A DNA stretch of 64,000 nt from NCBI RefSeq assembly GCF_000243115.2, contig NZ_CP007035.1, positions 2,666,001 through 2,730,000 of the forward strand. Direction: 5' to 3'. Shown piece by piece: positions 17,781-26,510 of this stretch. This stretch comes from Niabella soli DSM 19437 (lineage in GTDB: Bacteria; Bacteroidota; Bacteroidia; Chitinophagales; Chitinophagaceae). Both the position numbers and the translations under genes were made by a program. The notes beneath the pieces were generated by a model, which saw nothing but the letters and a program-made list of their open reading frames with translations, was not told the DNA's origin and made no database searches. Numbering within the stretch: position 1 is the stretch's first letter; each line of letters opens with the position of its first letter.

Positions 17781-17835
17781 ATGTGTTGGCGGCGCGCGGA
17801 TTGCGCCGATTTACGCGGACGAAAGCCCTGGTATT

Positions 17836-17957
17836 TCTCGCAAAGACGCAGAGGAGCAACGGCGCAACGGGTTGCGCTCTGGAAAAGTAAAAGTATTCTC
17901 GGATTGCACGGATTTTCACAGAACTTTTAAATCTGTGTATTCTGCGAAATCCGTGAG
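17836..17957. repeat. Two adjacent dispersed-type repeats in the gap before the phosphodiesterase gene
   Basis: First block, 17836-17868: TCTCGCAAAGACGCAGAGG and GAGCAACGGCGCAAC. Second block, 17897-17957: CGGATTGCACGGATTTTCAC pairs imperfectly with TCTGTGTATTCTGCGAAATC and CGTGAGA. From memory, similar sequences occur in intergenic DNA of many environmental bacteria. The 362-base gap contains no gene I can support. Confidence 0.6.
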
Positions 17958-18090
17958 AACTAAAGATAACCTATGACGGATTTATACAGAAGAGTTTTAG
18001 AATCTGTAGGCGTCTGTGAGAACAAATCTGCTCGCAATTGCCGCATTGCAATAATTCTTTCGCTGAACTTACTACTTTTATACAAAAAAC

Positions 18091-18585
18091 GTGACGCGGA
18101 TCGGCCTTTTATCAGACACCCATGGCTTTTTAGACGAAGCCGTATTTACTTATTTTAAAGATTGTGATGCCATCTGGCATGCCGGTGATTTTGGCAATAA
18201 GGAATTGGCCGAACAGCTCGGGGCATTTAAACCCCTGCGCGGTGTATATGGCAATATTGATGGACAGGAGCTCCGCAGCCTGTTTCCGGAAACGCTTGTT
18301 TTTAGATGCGAGGGCGTAAAAGTATTGATGAAACATATTGGTGGTTATCCGCCTAATTATAATAAAGATACCAGGCCCCTGCTCCGGACGGAACAACCGC
18401 AACTTTTTATCAGCGGTCATTCCCATATTTTAAAAATCATGTATGACGACCGCCGGCAGTGCCTCCATATGAACCCCGGCGCGGCGGGCAAGCAGGGCTG
18501 GCATAAAGTAAGGACGCTGATCCGTTTTTCCATTGACGGAACAGCTATTAAAGATTGTGAAGTGATTGAACTAAAAGGAAAATAA
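18091..18585 (+). CDS. Metallophosphoesterase, YfcE/MJ0936-type phosphodiesterase
   Basis: 164 residues from a GTG start. All motifs of the calcineurin-like family are there: SDTHG (8-12), HAGDFG, GNID, SGHSH and NPGA, giving the ligands for two metal ions. Length is standard for the YfcE/MJ0936 group, cytoplasmic phosphodiesterases of uncertain natural substrate. The GTG is chosen because the first motif begins seven residues later and no nearer ATG exists. It stands alone, convergent with the susD-like gene that ends 8 bases away. Confidence 0.92.
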   Translation: MTRIGLLSDTHGFLDEAVFTYFKDCDAIWHAGDFGNKELAEQLGAFKPLRGVYGNIDGQELRSLFPETLVFRCEGVKVLMKHIGGYPPNYNKDTRPLLRTEQPQLFISGHSHILKIMYDDRRQCLHMNPGAAGKQGWHKVRTLIRFSIDGTAIKDCEVIELKGK

Positions 18586-18593
18586 AAACGGGC

Positions 18594-20123
18594 CTATTTC
18601 AGCAACCACATCAATTTATTTATATCGTCAACACCACCATACTGGCGGGTCAATGCAGCAATGAGATTATCCCTGTTGTAATTATTTTCTGACGCAGGAT
18701 ATAACCAGCGGACAGGGATCGCATTTTTATCATTTTCATTTAATGAAGTAGCCGGATTAACAGGGAATACAGGGTACTTATTCCTGCGATACTCGAAGAA
18801 TGCGGTAACGGGGTCCTGCATAAAATTAAGCAAATAGCGCTGCTGCCCTATCTGTTTTAACTGGTCTGCGGCCGTTGTCTTAAATGCCGCCTCTCCCGTA
18901 AAATAGCCATCGATATATGTTTGGGTAATAGGCATTCCATGTACATAGCCGGTTTTAACGGGCAAAAAAGAAGCGAGTGCATCTTTTACACCGGATTCAT
19001 AGTAATCCCTGGCAGTTCCAGTAGTGATCCAGCCAAGTACCCGCGCTTCCGCCAATACCAATTGCTGCTCTGCATAGGTGACCATCATGCGCGGATCACC
19101 GGCAACTTCTTTTAAATAGCGGGAATTGATCAACGCATATTTATTGGCAATTAAATTGGTCGTGATCAGGTTGTAATCGTCGCCCACATTTGCTCCCACA
19201 TAGGCAGCGGGATCATTTTCAGGAACACCGGAGGACAACTGTGCCTTTGAAGGATCGGCAAAATAATAAAGTCTTCTGTCGTTAAGACTTTTTAATGCGT
19301 CGGTCACCAATGAACTTATAATGGTACGACTGGTAAACAGATCATTAGTGCCCGACAAAGGATGCACATTTACGGAGGAATAGTTGAGTCCTAAAAACCC
19401 GGTATTATTCTGCAGTAGTATACCGCCGTTCACAATGTCAGCAAAACGGCCCTTCACATTCAATGAGGCTGCATCTGCTTTTGTACTCAATGACAGTAAC
19501 ACTTTTAAAGCGAAGGCATTTACAGCTCTCCGCCATTTATTCGGATCTCCGCTATAAGGCGTAGGGTCTCCATCAAACTTAGTTCCCTGGGCAAAATACT
19601 GATCCGCACTTTTCAGCTCATCCAAAATTCCTTTAAGCACATCTTCCTGCGTATCATAGCTGGCCCGGATATTGCCTGTTGCCCCTTGCCCTGTTTGACT
19701 ATAAGGAATATCGCCTACCTGCATGGTAAGCCGGTAAAACATAAATGCTCTCGAAAAAGCCGCCAGTCCTTTATACGAATTTTCCATGCTTGTTCCCGTG
19801 GCGTAGTCCACCATACTTGCTGCGTTAGTAACCAGGATCATCGGTGAAAAATCGGATGATCCGATGGCATTATACTGGGTACCCAAAATGGTTTCATTAC
19901 CATAAGCAATATATTTTGACAACCCATTGTCCGACAAATAGGCTTTGGCATCGCGGCCCTGGAACTTCAGGTTTTGCAAAATGATATTGGTGGCGAGCAA
20001 AGAGGCGCTTACTTTTTCTGTAGCGTCGGGGTTGGCATTAATCTCGTCAAACTTACTGCAGGAGCTCAGGAGCACCAGAACGGGCAGCGCCATCACACAG
20101 CAGGTTCTAAATAATTTATTCAT
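18594..20123 (-). CDS. SusD/RagB-family outer-membrane lipoprotein (SusD-like_2 type)
   Basis: 509 residues with a lipoprotein signal (MALPVLVLLSSCSKFDEIN; lipid Cys near residue 22). The helical TPR-like scaffold and the N-terminal NPDATEKVSASLLATN are typical of the SusD-like_2 group, surface lids that bind a nutrient and hand it to the partner SusC channel. It follows the susC gene by 30 bases and is surely translated from the same mRNA. No glycosidase sits in the pair, so the nutrient could be a peptide, oligosaccharide or other compound. Confidence 0.92.
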   Translation of the reverse strand: MNKLFRTCCVMALPVLVLLSSCSKFDEINANPDATEKVSASLLATNIILQNLKFQGRDAKAYLSDNGLSKYIAYGNETILGTQYNAIGSSDFSPMILVTNAASMVDYATGTSMENSYKGLAAFSRAFMFYRLTMQVGDIPYSQTGQGATGNIRASYDTQEDVLKGILDELKSADQYFAQGTKFDGDPTPYSGDPNKWRRAVNAFALKVLLSLSTKADAASLNVKGRFADIVNGGILLQNNTGFLGLNYSSVNVHPLSGTNDLFTSRTIISSLVTDALKSLNDRRLYYFADPSKAQLSSGVPENDPAAYVGANVGDDYNLITTNLIANKYALINSRYLKEVAGDPRMMVTYAEQQLVLAEARVLGWITTGTARDYYESGVKDALASFLPVKTGYVHGMPITQTYIDGYFTGEAAFKTTAADQLKQIGQQRYLLNFMQDPVTAFFEYRRNKYPVFPVNPATSLNENDKNAIPVRWLYPASENNYNRDNLIAALTRQYGGVDDINKLMWLLK

Positions 20124-20153
20124 TTTTTCAAATTTTTGTGTTGTTCTTAATCA

Positions 20154-23100
20154 TTAAAAATCCAGCTTTACATTCAACCCGATGTAACGGAGGGATGGAT
20201 CGGTAAAGTTTTCCGTGCCGCCATCTATATCAGAATACTTGAATTGCTTGGCCCAGTAAATAAGATTCTGCCCTATTGCTGAAACGGCAATTCCTTTTGC
20301 ATTGATCTTTTGAGCCCAGTTCCGCGGTAAACGCCAGGTCAACGCAACTTCTCTGAGTTTCAGAAAGGTAGTGCTGTATAAATCAACTGACGAAGGCACG
20401 CCGCCCCAGGCAGTTCCTTTGTGCAAGGCCGTCACATAAGATTTATAGGTGGTATAAACATCATTAGGCGCAAACGTGCGGGTATCGCTGACCACATTAT
20501 AATTGGCATCATAGGTAATGGCGCCGGACACCACTTTTACTCCTTTACCCAAATAATTTTTGGTGCCGGGCTGTGTGGCATCCAGATAACGCTCTTCAGT
20601 AAGCGAGTTGGGATGATTCCCCGAAACCCACATATACATTTCTGTAACAGACTGCGCCAGCCCTCCCACTCTTCCATCTAACGATGCAGACAGTGTGAAC
20701 TCTTTATAACTGAACCCGGTGTTAAATCCCCAGATCCAGTCGGGGTCAGAATATCCGGCTAACGATAAGATAGGCTTATAAGTGGGTACGCCGTTATTAA
20801 ATACTATGTTTCCCTGGTTATCTGTTTGGTACTCGATAATGGTATAGTAATCGGCCCGTTTGCCAACCTTTACCCAATCCCGGTTCATTACAGAATAGTT
20901 GGGATCCAGCTTTGTAAAATAAGTGGCATATTTTGACCAGTTCAGTCCTACATTCCAGGAAAAATCAGCCATTTTTATTGCTGTAGCATTCAGTGTAACC
21001 TCCACTCCCTTACGGGTCCTTTCTTCTTTACTGTTGGTATATACATTGGTAAACCCGGCAGAAGGACTGATAGGCGCATTCACGATAAAATCATACATCC
21101 GCTTGTGGTAACCCGTTACATCCAGCACGATCCGGTTGCGTAAAAAACTCATATTCGTTCCCAACTCGGTAGTGGTAGAGCCCTCGGCAAATATATCGTC
21201 CGGGCGGATGCTTGTTGGGTTGGCCGCGCTGCTTAAACCGCCCCACTGGTTGGTAGCAATGCTAAACACCCGGTTAATGGAATAAATACCCGCAGGGCTT
21301 TTATATTGCGCCCAGGAGCCACGCAGTTTCCAAAACGATAACCAGTCGTTTTTGGGGATCAGCTCGCTGGCAACAAAACTTGCCGAAGCGGAAGGATAAA
21401 AATAAGAGCGGGTGGCCTTAGCAAGTGTTGAGGCCCAGTCGTTCCGAAAAGTACCTTCCACAAACGCCATATTGCGCCAGCCAAACCCTAACTTTCCATA
21501 AGTGCTGTTGATTTGTTTTTTATAAATAAGAGAGGCCACACTGGCTGCCGTAACAGATGCTTTTAAAGAATAATACCCCGGCACGGAAAGCCCGCTTTGC
21601 GTCCTTGCTTCCATTCCCTCATCCTGGCTATAGAACACCGAACCGCCCCAAAACCCGTCAATGGCAAAATCCTTTATTTTCTTATTGGCCGACAGGATGG
21701 CGTCTGTATTGCTGCTAAACCCTCTTCCAATTCCGATGTTATAAGAGCCTTTCTGAGATTCGCCCCATATTTCAGTACCGCCGGTTATAACAGTGCTGTT
21801 GCCGCCGCCCTGGAAAGAGCCTTGTGAAATTCGTACCTCCTGCTTATTACTATAGTTATCATAGCCGGTTCTTACCATAAGTTTCAGCCAGTCGGTAAAC
21901 TCATAATTCATGGTCAGTTGCCCGCTGAAAATATCTTTTTTGTACGTATGAAGACGCTCATAACGATCAAAATAAGGATTATTATTACCAGCGGTATAGC
22001 TGCTGTTCTGCACCTGGTTGGGTATCACCCAATAGTCTTTGTATTGCCGGATATCCCAGTCGGGAGAACCCCATATCAGCATACTATACATTGGGTCATA
22101 CGCCGTGTACCCATTAAACCCGATATTGGGAGAACTTTGATTATTATAAGACATGGTAGTGGAAAGCGAAAAACGTTTGAGTTTAAGATCCCCTCCCACG
22201 CTGTAGGTGACTTTGTCAAATTTTGAATTAGGATAGGTGCCACGGTTCCCCAGCCAGGATGCGGAGGCCCGTATACCTCCTAGTTCACCGGTTTGGGTAA
22301 TGCTGAGGTTATTATTTAAGATATAGCCCTGATTTAAAAAGTTTTTAAAATTATCCTTTCCAACAGGCGAAAAAGGCATGGCTTTCATGGTTTTGCTGGC
22401 GGGATCCCACTGAATAACGCTCTGTCCTTCCAGCGGAGGCCCCCAGGAACCATCGCCCGAACGTACATAGGTATTAGTGGCCGTATTTACTACCCGGCCA
22501 TATTTGCTCTGCATCTCGGGTATGGCCAGGTAACCTGCATCAAACATGCTGCTGCTGTTAAGACTTATGTTCAGCCCTTTTTTTCCTACTCCGCGTTTGG
22601 TTGTAACCATTACCGCGCCACTTCCGCCCCGGGCGCCATAAAGCGCCGCTGCAGTGGCACCTTTCAGAAAGTTAATGGATTCAATATCATCCGCTGGCAC
22701 GTCCCGAAGGGTCATATTGGCATAGGGAATACCATCAATTACCAGGATCGGCTTTTCCCCACGGATGGTCATTTCGGGCTCAGCAGCAAATTCAGCACTG
22801 TTTTTTACCATCAGGCCCGAAACCTTGCCTGTAAGCGAAGTGGCCACATCAACCCCTTTTACCGTTTGAAGGGTATTGCCTTTTACCTCCTGGGTGGCAT
22901 AGCCCAGTTCCCGCTGCTGGCGTTTTAACCCGAGGGCCGTCACCACAACCGTTTCCAATTGTTCCGGCCCACCAGAGGGCAGTACTATTTTATAAAAGAT
23001 ACTGTCAGTGATAGCAGTCACCTGTGTTTTATACCCCACAAATGAAACCCGCAACTGACCACCCGGCGCAACTGCAATGCTGAATGCTCCGTTTGCGTCG

Positions 23101-23258
23101 GTTACCGTACTATTCCCCGAGGGCAATACCTCAACGGTAGCTCCCTCCAGCGGCTTTTCCGCTTCGTTGTACACCAACCCCCTTATGGTAGTTCTTTGGC
23201 AGACAGCAATATGCGACATAAATAAACATAGTACGAGCAAGCCTGTAATTTTTTTCAT
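20154..23258 (-). CDS. SusC/RagA-family TonB-linked outer-membrane transporter
   Basis: 1034 residues. Signal peptide (ITGLLVLCLFMSHIAVCQ), a carboxypeptidase-regulatory-like beta domain (~22-95: GLVYNEAEKPLEGATVEVLP), a TonB-contact segment (ETVVVTALG), the plug (~115-225: VIDGIPYANMTLRDVPADDI, GARGGSGAVMVTTKRG) and a 22-strand barrel ending in a terminal Phe (LNVKLDF*). It imports a nutrient captured by the paired SusD, driven by TonB-ExbBD. No STN domain, so it is not of the sigma/FecR signalling type; the divergent regulator at 23495 is the probable controller. Confidence 0.95.
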   Translation of the reverse strand: MKKITGLLVLCLFMSHIAVCQRTTIRGLVYNEAEKPLEGATVEVLPSGNSTVTDANGAFSIAVAPGGQLRVSFVGYKTQVTAITDSIFYKIVLPSGGPEQLETVVVTALGLKRQQRELGYATQEVKGNTLQTVKGVDVATSLTGKVSGLMVKNSAEFAAEPEMTIRGEKPILVIDGIPYANMTLRDVPADDIESINFLKGATAAALYGARGGSGAVMVTTKRGVGKKGLNISLNSSSMFDAGYLAIPEMQSKYGRVVNTATNTYVRSGDGSWGPPLEGQSVIQWDPASKTMKAMPFSPVGKDNFKNFLNQGYILNNNLSITQTGELGGIRASASWLGNRGTYPNSKFDKVTYSVGGDLKLKRFSLSTTMSYNNQSSPNIGFNGYTAYDPMYSMLIWGSPDWDIRQYKDYWVIPNQVQNSSYTAGNNNPYFDRYERLHTYKKDIFSGQLTMNYEFTDWLKLMVRTGYDNYSNKQEVRISQGSFQGGGNSTVITGGTEIWGESQKGSYNIGIGRGFSSNTDAILSANKKIKDFAIDGFWGGSVFYSQDEGMEARTQSGLSVPGYYSLKASVTAASVASLIYKKQINSTYGKLGFGWRNMAFVEGTFRNDWASTLAKATRSYFYPSASASFVASELIPKNDWLSFWKLRGSWAQYKSPAGIYSINRVFSIATNQWGGLSSAANPTSIRPDDIFAEGSTTTELGTNMSFLRNRIVLDVTGYHKRMYDFIVNAPISPSAGFTNVYTNSKEERTRKGVEVTLNATAIKMADFSWNVGLNWSKYATYFTKLDPNYSVMNRDWVKVGKRADYYTIIEYQTDNQGNIVFNNGVPTYKPILSLAGYSDPDWIWGFNTGFSYKEFTLSASLDGRVGGLAQSVTEMYMWVSGNHPNSLTEERYLDATQPGTKNYLGKGVKVVSGAITYDANYNVVSDTRTFAPNDVYTTYKSYVTALHKGTAWGGVPSSVDLYSTTFLKLREVALTWRLPRNWAQKINAKGIAVSAIGQNLIYWAKQFKYSDIDGGTENFTDPSLRYIGLNVKLDF

Positions 23259-23494
23259 ACACTTATAGCGTTAATTAATAATTTATTCGAACCGGCAAAG
23301 CATTCTCAAAATGCGCAGTATTCGTTTTCCGGCCACAAAATTGCTTTACAAAACAGAGTTTTAAAAAAAATGCGCCCCTACATTAACACTACATATCTAA
23401 AAAATAATATTGATAATCAATACATAGCAATTCTCAATAAGTATTTCAAATAATAACCCGGATATTTGCATTCAAACGAACATTCATTTACCCA

Positions 23495-26395
23495 GTGAAA
23501 ATTGCAACCCTGCTTTTGGCCTTATTTCCCTGTTTTTTTGCCCGTGCGCAAAACAGTATTGCCCTTCCTGAGGTCATGAACTTCACCCCGGAATTTACAA
23601 AAACCGGCTCCCAAACATGGCAAATGGCAGAAAGTGGTTCCGGCACTGTTTATTTTGCCAATAACGCGGGGCTGGTTACCTATAATGGCCTGGAGTGGAA
23701 AACATTTAAGGTTCCTAATAAAACAATTGTAAGGTCATTGCTGCTGACGGCGGATGGGAAAATATATGTGGGGGCTCAGGGGGAGATCGGATACTTTTTC
23801 CCGGACCGGGTGGGCAACCTGGTATATACTTCCCTGATGGGTCATATTGAGCCTGCCGACCGGAATTTTGGCGATGTCTGGAAAATTGTATTACAGGGAC
23901 AGCATCTTTTTTTCCGGACCTACCGGAAAATTTATGAAATAGACCTTTCCAATCACCAGGTTACCACCTACGCCACCACCCGGAACGCGAAATGGGACTT
24001 TCTTGAAATAGCCGGGCACCGGCTTTTGGCTTGTAATGAAGAGCAGGGACTTGTCAGTTTTAAAAATGGCCGCTGGACACCCCTGCCCGGTCAAATACCA
24101 AAAGAAGCGATACCTACTGCATTAATGGCGTTTGGAAAAGACAGCCTTCTGCTTACCACGCTCCGGAACGGCATTTATATTATCACGGAAAACCACCTCA
24201 GCAAATTACCGGTGGCTGCCGCTCTGCAATCCGCTCAGATCTACACCGCTTTAAAAACAGATGAGGAACGTTTTGCCGTGGGCACTGTTTCTGCAGGTAT
24301 TTTTTTACTCCATCGTTCGGGTAAACTTATCCGCCATCTTTCCATGGAAAACGGGCTTCAGAATAACAATGTTCTATCTCTTTACAAAGATCACCGGCAG
24401 AGCCTTTGGGCAGGACTGGATAATGGCATTGACCTCATTAATTATATGGCACCCCTGCAATTGATTGCCCCGGTGCCCCGTACCCGCCTGGCGGGTTATA
24501 CGGCAGGCATATTCAAAAACCACCTGTATATTGGCACCTCCGACGGTATTTATTATGCCCCGCTGGAACAAGGCGTCCACCGGGACATCAGTTTTTCGCA
24601 GGGTGCTTTTAAAAAGCTGGCCAATACTTCCGGGCAGGTTTGGAGCATCGCCATCATCGGGAACCTGCTTTTAACCGGCATGAATGACGGCGCCTTTATC
24701 ATCAACACAGGCAGCGCTCAATTACTGGAGCGCCGTTTGGGAGGCACCTGGTTGTACCGTGCTGTACCCGGGCGCTCAAAAATCATTTCCGGCACGTACT
24801 CCGGTATCCAGATATATGATACTAAAAATAATACCCTGGTCCCGGTCCGCATGCCGGATAATAATCTTCGGGAGTCATTGCGTTTTATAGAAGTAGACAC
24901 TTCCAGCCATACGGTATGGGCCTCGCACCCCTACCGGGGCATATACCGGATACAAATGACCCCCAATTTTGACCGGGAACTAGCTGTAGAATGGCTGACC
25001 ACGAAGCAGGGGCTCCCCACTAACAATAATAATTTTGTTTTTAAGATCGGCGGAAAAATAGTTTTTGCCACCGAGCAAGGCATTTATGAATGGGAGGAGC
25101 ATCTACACAGGTTCAAAAAGTCAACCACCTATGGGCCTTTATTTGGCAACCTGTCTGTTAAGTTCATGACGGAAGACGCAAAAGGCCGCATCTGGTTTGC
25201 AACAGAAAAAAACATGGGTGTACTGGACGGGGGGCATATTCAATATATTCCCGAGCTGGACGGGCAGCTCATTGCCGGTTTCGAACAAATTTATCCATTT
25301 GATGATCAGAACATATTGATCAACTCCTCAAAAGGAATTTACCATTTTAATTTTGACAGCTATAAACACAGTAAAATTGCCATCCGCGTCTCGTTTAATA
25401 AAATACAGGCGATTGGCACAAGAGATTCCTTGCTGTTTAATGGCTATTCAATCCCCGGCCAAACGGGTAATTCCCCGCCGCCCTTTAACAGGGAAGAAAT
25501 AAGGCTGCCTGCTGTATTCAACTCTTTTCATTTTGAATTTACAGCCGACGATATCATGTATGCAGACAAGATACAATATAGCTACCAGTTGAAAGGTTTT
25601 GACCCTGACTGGTCCGCCTGGTCTGCCAAAACAGTTAAAGATTATACCAATTTACCCTATGGCAAATACCGTTTTCTTATAAAAGCAAAAGACCGGTGGG
25701 GACAGGAAACCGCTCCCATCAGTTATGCGTTTGAGATACTTCCGCGTTGGTATCAGACTATACCGGCCTGGCTGGGATACCTGTTGTTGGCGGGGTGGCT
25801 GGTTTATTTGCTGCACCGGATGCAACGCAGAAGACTGCAAAAACAGAAAGCGAAATATGAAAAAGAGCAGGCCCAGTTAAAATACATCTTTGAACTGGAG
25901 AACGAACGAAGCGGAATGAAAATCATTCAACTGCAAAAAGAGCAGTTGGAAACGAAAGTGCAGTATAAAAACAAAGAACTGGCTACCACCACTATGCACC
26001 TGTATAAGCGGGGGCGCTTACTGGGTAAGATAAAAGAAGAAGTAGCCGAGGGGGTTAAGCAGATCAGTAATACGACGGAAAAGAAAGCGTTTAACCGCCT
26101 GATAAAACTGATTGTTGAGGAGGAAAAGAGCGAGGATGACTGGAACCACTTTTCCATTCATTTTGACCAGGTGCATAACAATTTCCTGCACAATATAAAA
26201 GCTGCCTACCCCACACTAACACCCAGTGATATGAAGATCTGCGCCTATGTGAAAATGAATCTATCATCAAAGGAAATTGCGCAACTGCTAAATATTACAC
26301 TCAAGGGAGTGGAAATTGCCCGTTACCGGCTGAGGAAAAAGTTCAGTCTTGCAGCCAACCAATCACTTTCTGATTTTATTCAGGAGTTTTCATAG
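23495..26395 (+). CDS. Membrane-spanning one-component regulator: beta-propeller sensor, Y_Y_Y domain and LuxR-type HTH
   Basis: 966 residues from a GTG start with a signal peptide (LLLALFPCFFARAQ). Reg_prop-type propeller repeats fill ~25-650 (NGLEWKTFKVPNKTIVRSLL, ENGLQNNNVLSLYKDHRQSLWAG). A Y_Y_Y domain follows (~690-755: YQLKGFDPDWSAW, LPYGKYRFLIKAKD), then one TM helix (WLGYLLLAGWLVYLL), a coiled coil (~780-850), and a C-terminal LuxR/GerE-like helix-turn-helix (LTPSDMKICAYVKMNLSSKE, IAQLLNITLKGVEIARYRL). There is no kinase or receiver domain, so ligand sensing outside would act directly on DNA binding inside. Divergent from the susC/susD pair with 236 bases between, it most likely controls it. 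Confidence 0.9.
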   Translation: MKIATLLLALFPCFFARAQNSIALPEVMNFTPEFTKTGSQTWQMAESGSGTVYFANNAGLVTYNGLEWKTFKVPNKTIVRSLLLTADGKIYVGAQGEIGYFFPDRVGNLVYTSLMGHIEPADRNFGDVWKIVLQGQHLFFRTYRKIYEIDLSNHQVTTYATTRNAKWDFLEIAGHRLLACNEEQGLVSFKNGRWTPLPGQIPKEAIPTALMAFGKDSLLLTTLRNGIYIITENHLSKLPVAAALQSAQIYTALKTDEERFAVGTVSAGIFLLHRSGKLIRHLSMENGLQNNNVLSLYKDHRQSLWAGLDNGIDLINYMAPLQLIAPVPRTRLAGYTAGIFKNHLYIGTSDGIYYAPLEQGVHRDISFSQGAFKKLANTSGQVWSIAIIGNLLLTGMNDGAFIINTGSAQLLERRLGGTWLYRAVPGRSKIISGTYSGIQIYDTKNNTLVPVRMPDNNLRESLRFIEVDTSSHTVWASHPYRGIYRIQMTPNFDRELAVEWLTTKQGLPTNNNNFVFKIGGKIVFATEQGIYEWEEHLHRFKKSTTYGPLFGNLSVKFMTEDAKGRIWFATEKNMGVLDGGHIQYIPELDGQLIAGFEQIYPFDDQNILINSSKGIYHFNFDSYKHSKIAIRVSFNKIQAIGTRDSLLFNGYSIPGQTGNSPPPFNREEIRLPAVFNSFHFEFTADDIMYADKIQYSYQLKGFDPDWSAWSAKTVKDYTNLPYGKYRFLIKAKDRWGQETAPISYAFEILPRWYQTIPAWLGYLLLAGWLVYLLHRMQRRRLQKQKAKYEKEQAQLKYIFELENERSGMKIIQLQKEQLETKVQYKNKELATTTMHLYKRGRLLGKIKEEVAEGVKQISNTTEKKAFNRLIKLIVEEEKSEDDWNHFSIHFDQVHNNFLHNIKAAYPTLTPSDMKICAYVKMNLSSKEIAQLLNITLKGVEIARYRLRKKFSLAANQSLSDFIQEFS

Positions 26396-26440
26396 GGCGT
26401 TCTCAGGGGCGAAGCAGGATGGGGAAGAAAACAAAAAAAA

Positions 26441-26486
26441 TGAGTAGTCAATGGTTAATGGAACTCCATTAACTATTGACTACTCA
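26441..26486. repeat. Word-type hairpin between convergent genes
   Basis: 22-base arms TGAGTAGTCAATGGTTAATG+GA (26441-26462) and TCCATTAACTATTGACTACT+CA (26465-26486), with one G-U mismatch and almost no loop. It separates the regulator and the second susD-like gene. No T-run. Confidence 0.75.
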
Positions 26487-26510
26487 CTATTCACTACTGA
26501 TTGCTTGCCG

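Noticed and set aside
17749-17976. 75-codon frame after the barrel gene
   Set aside because: It runs through an intrinsic terminator and two repeats.
23297-23330. tRNA-like pieces (GGTTCGAATA on the minus strand and a small GCATT/AATGC stem) upstream of susC
   Set aside because: The loop is five bases, there is no acceptor or D stem, and spacing does not fit a tRNA.
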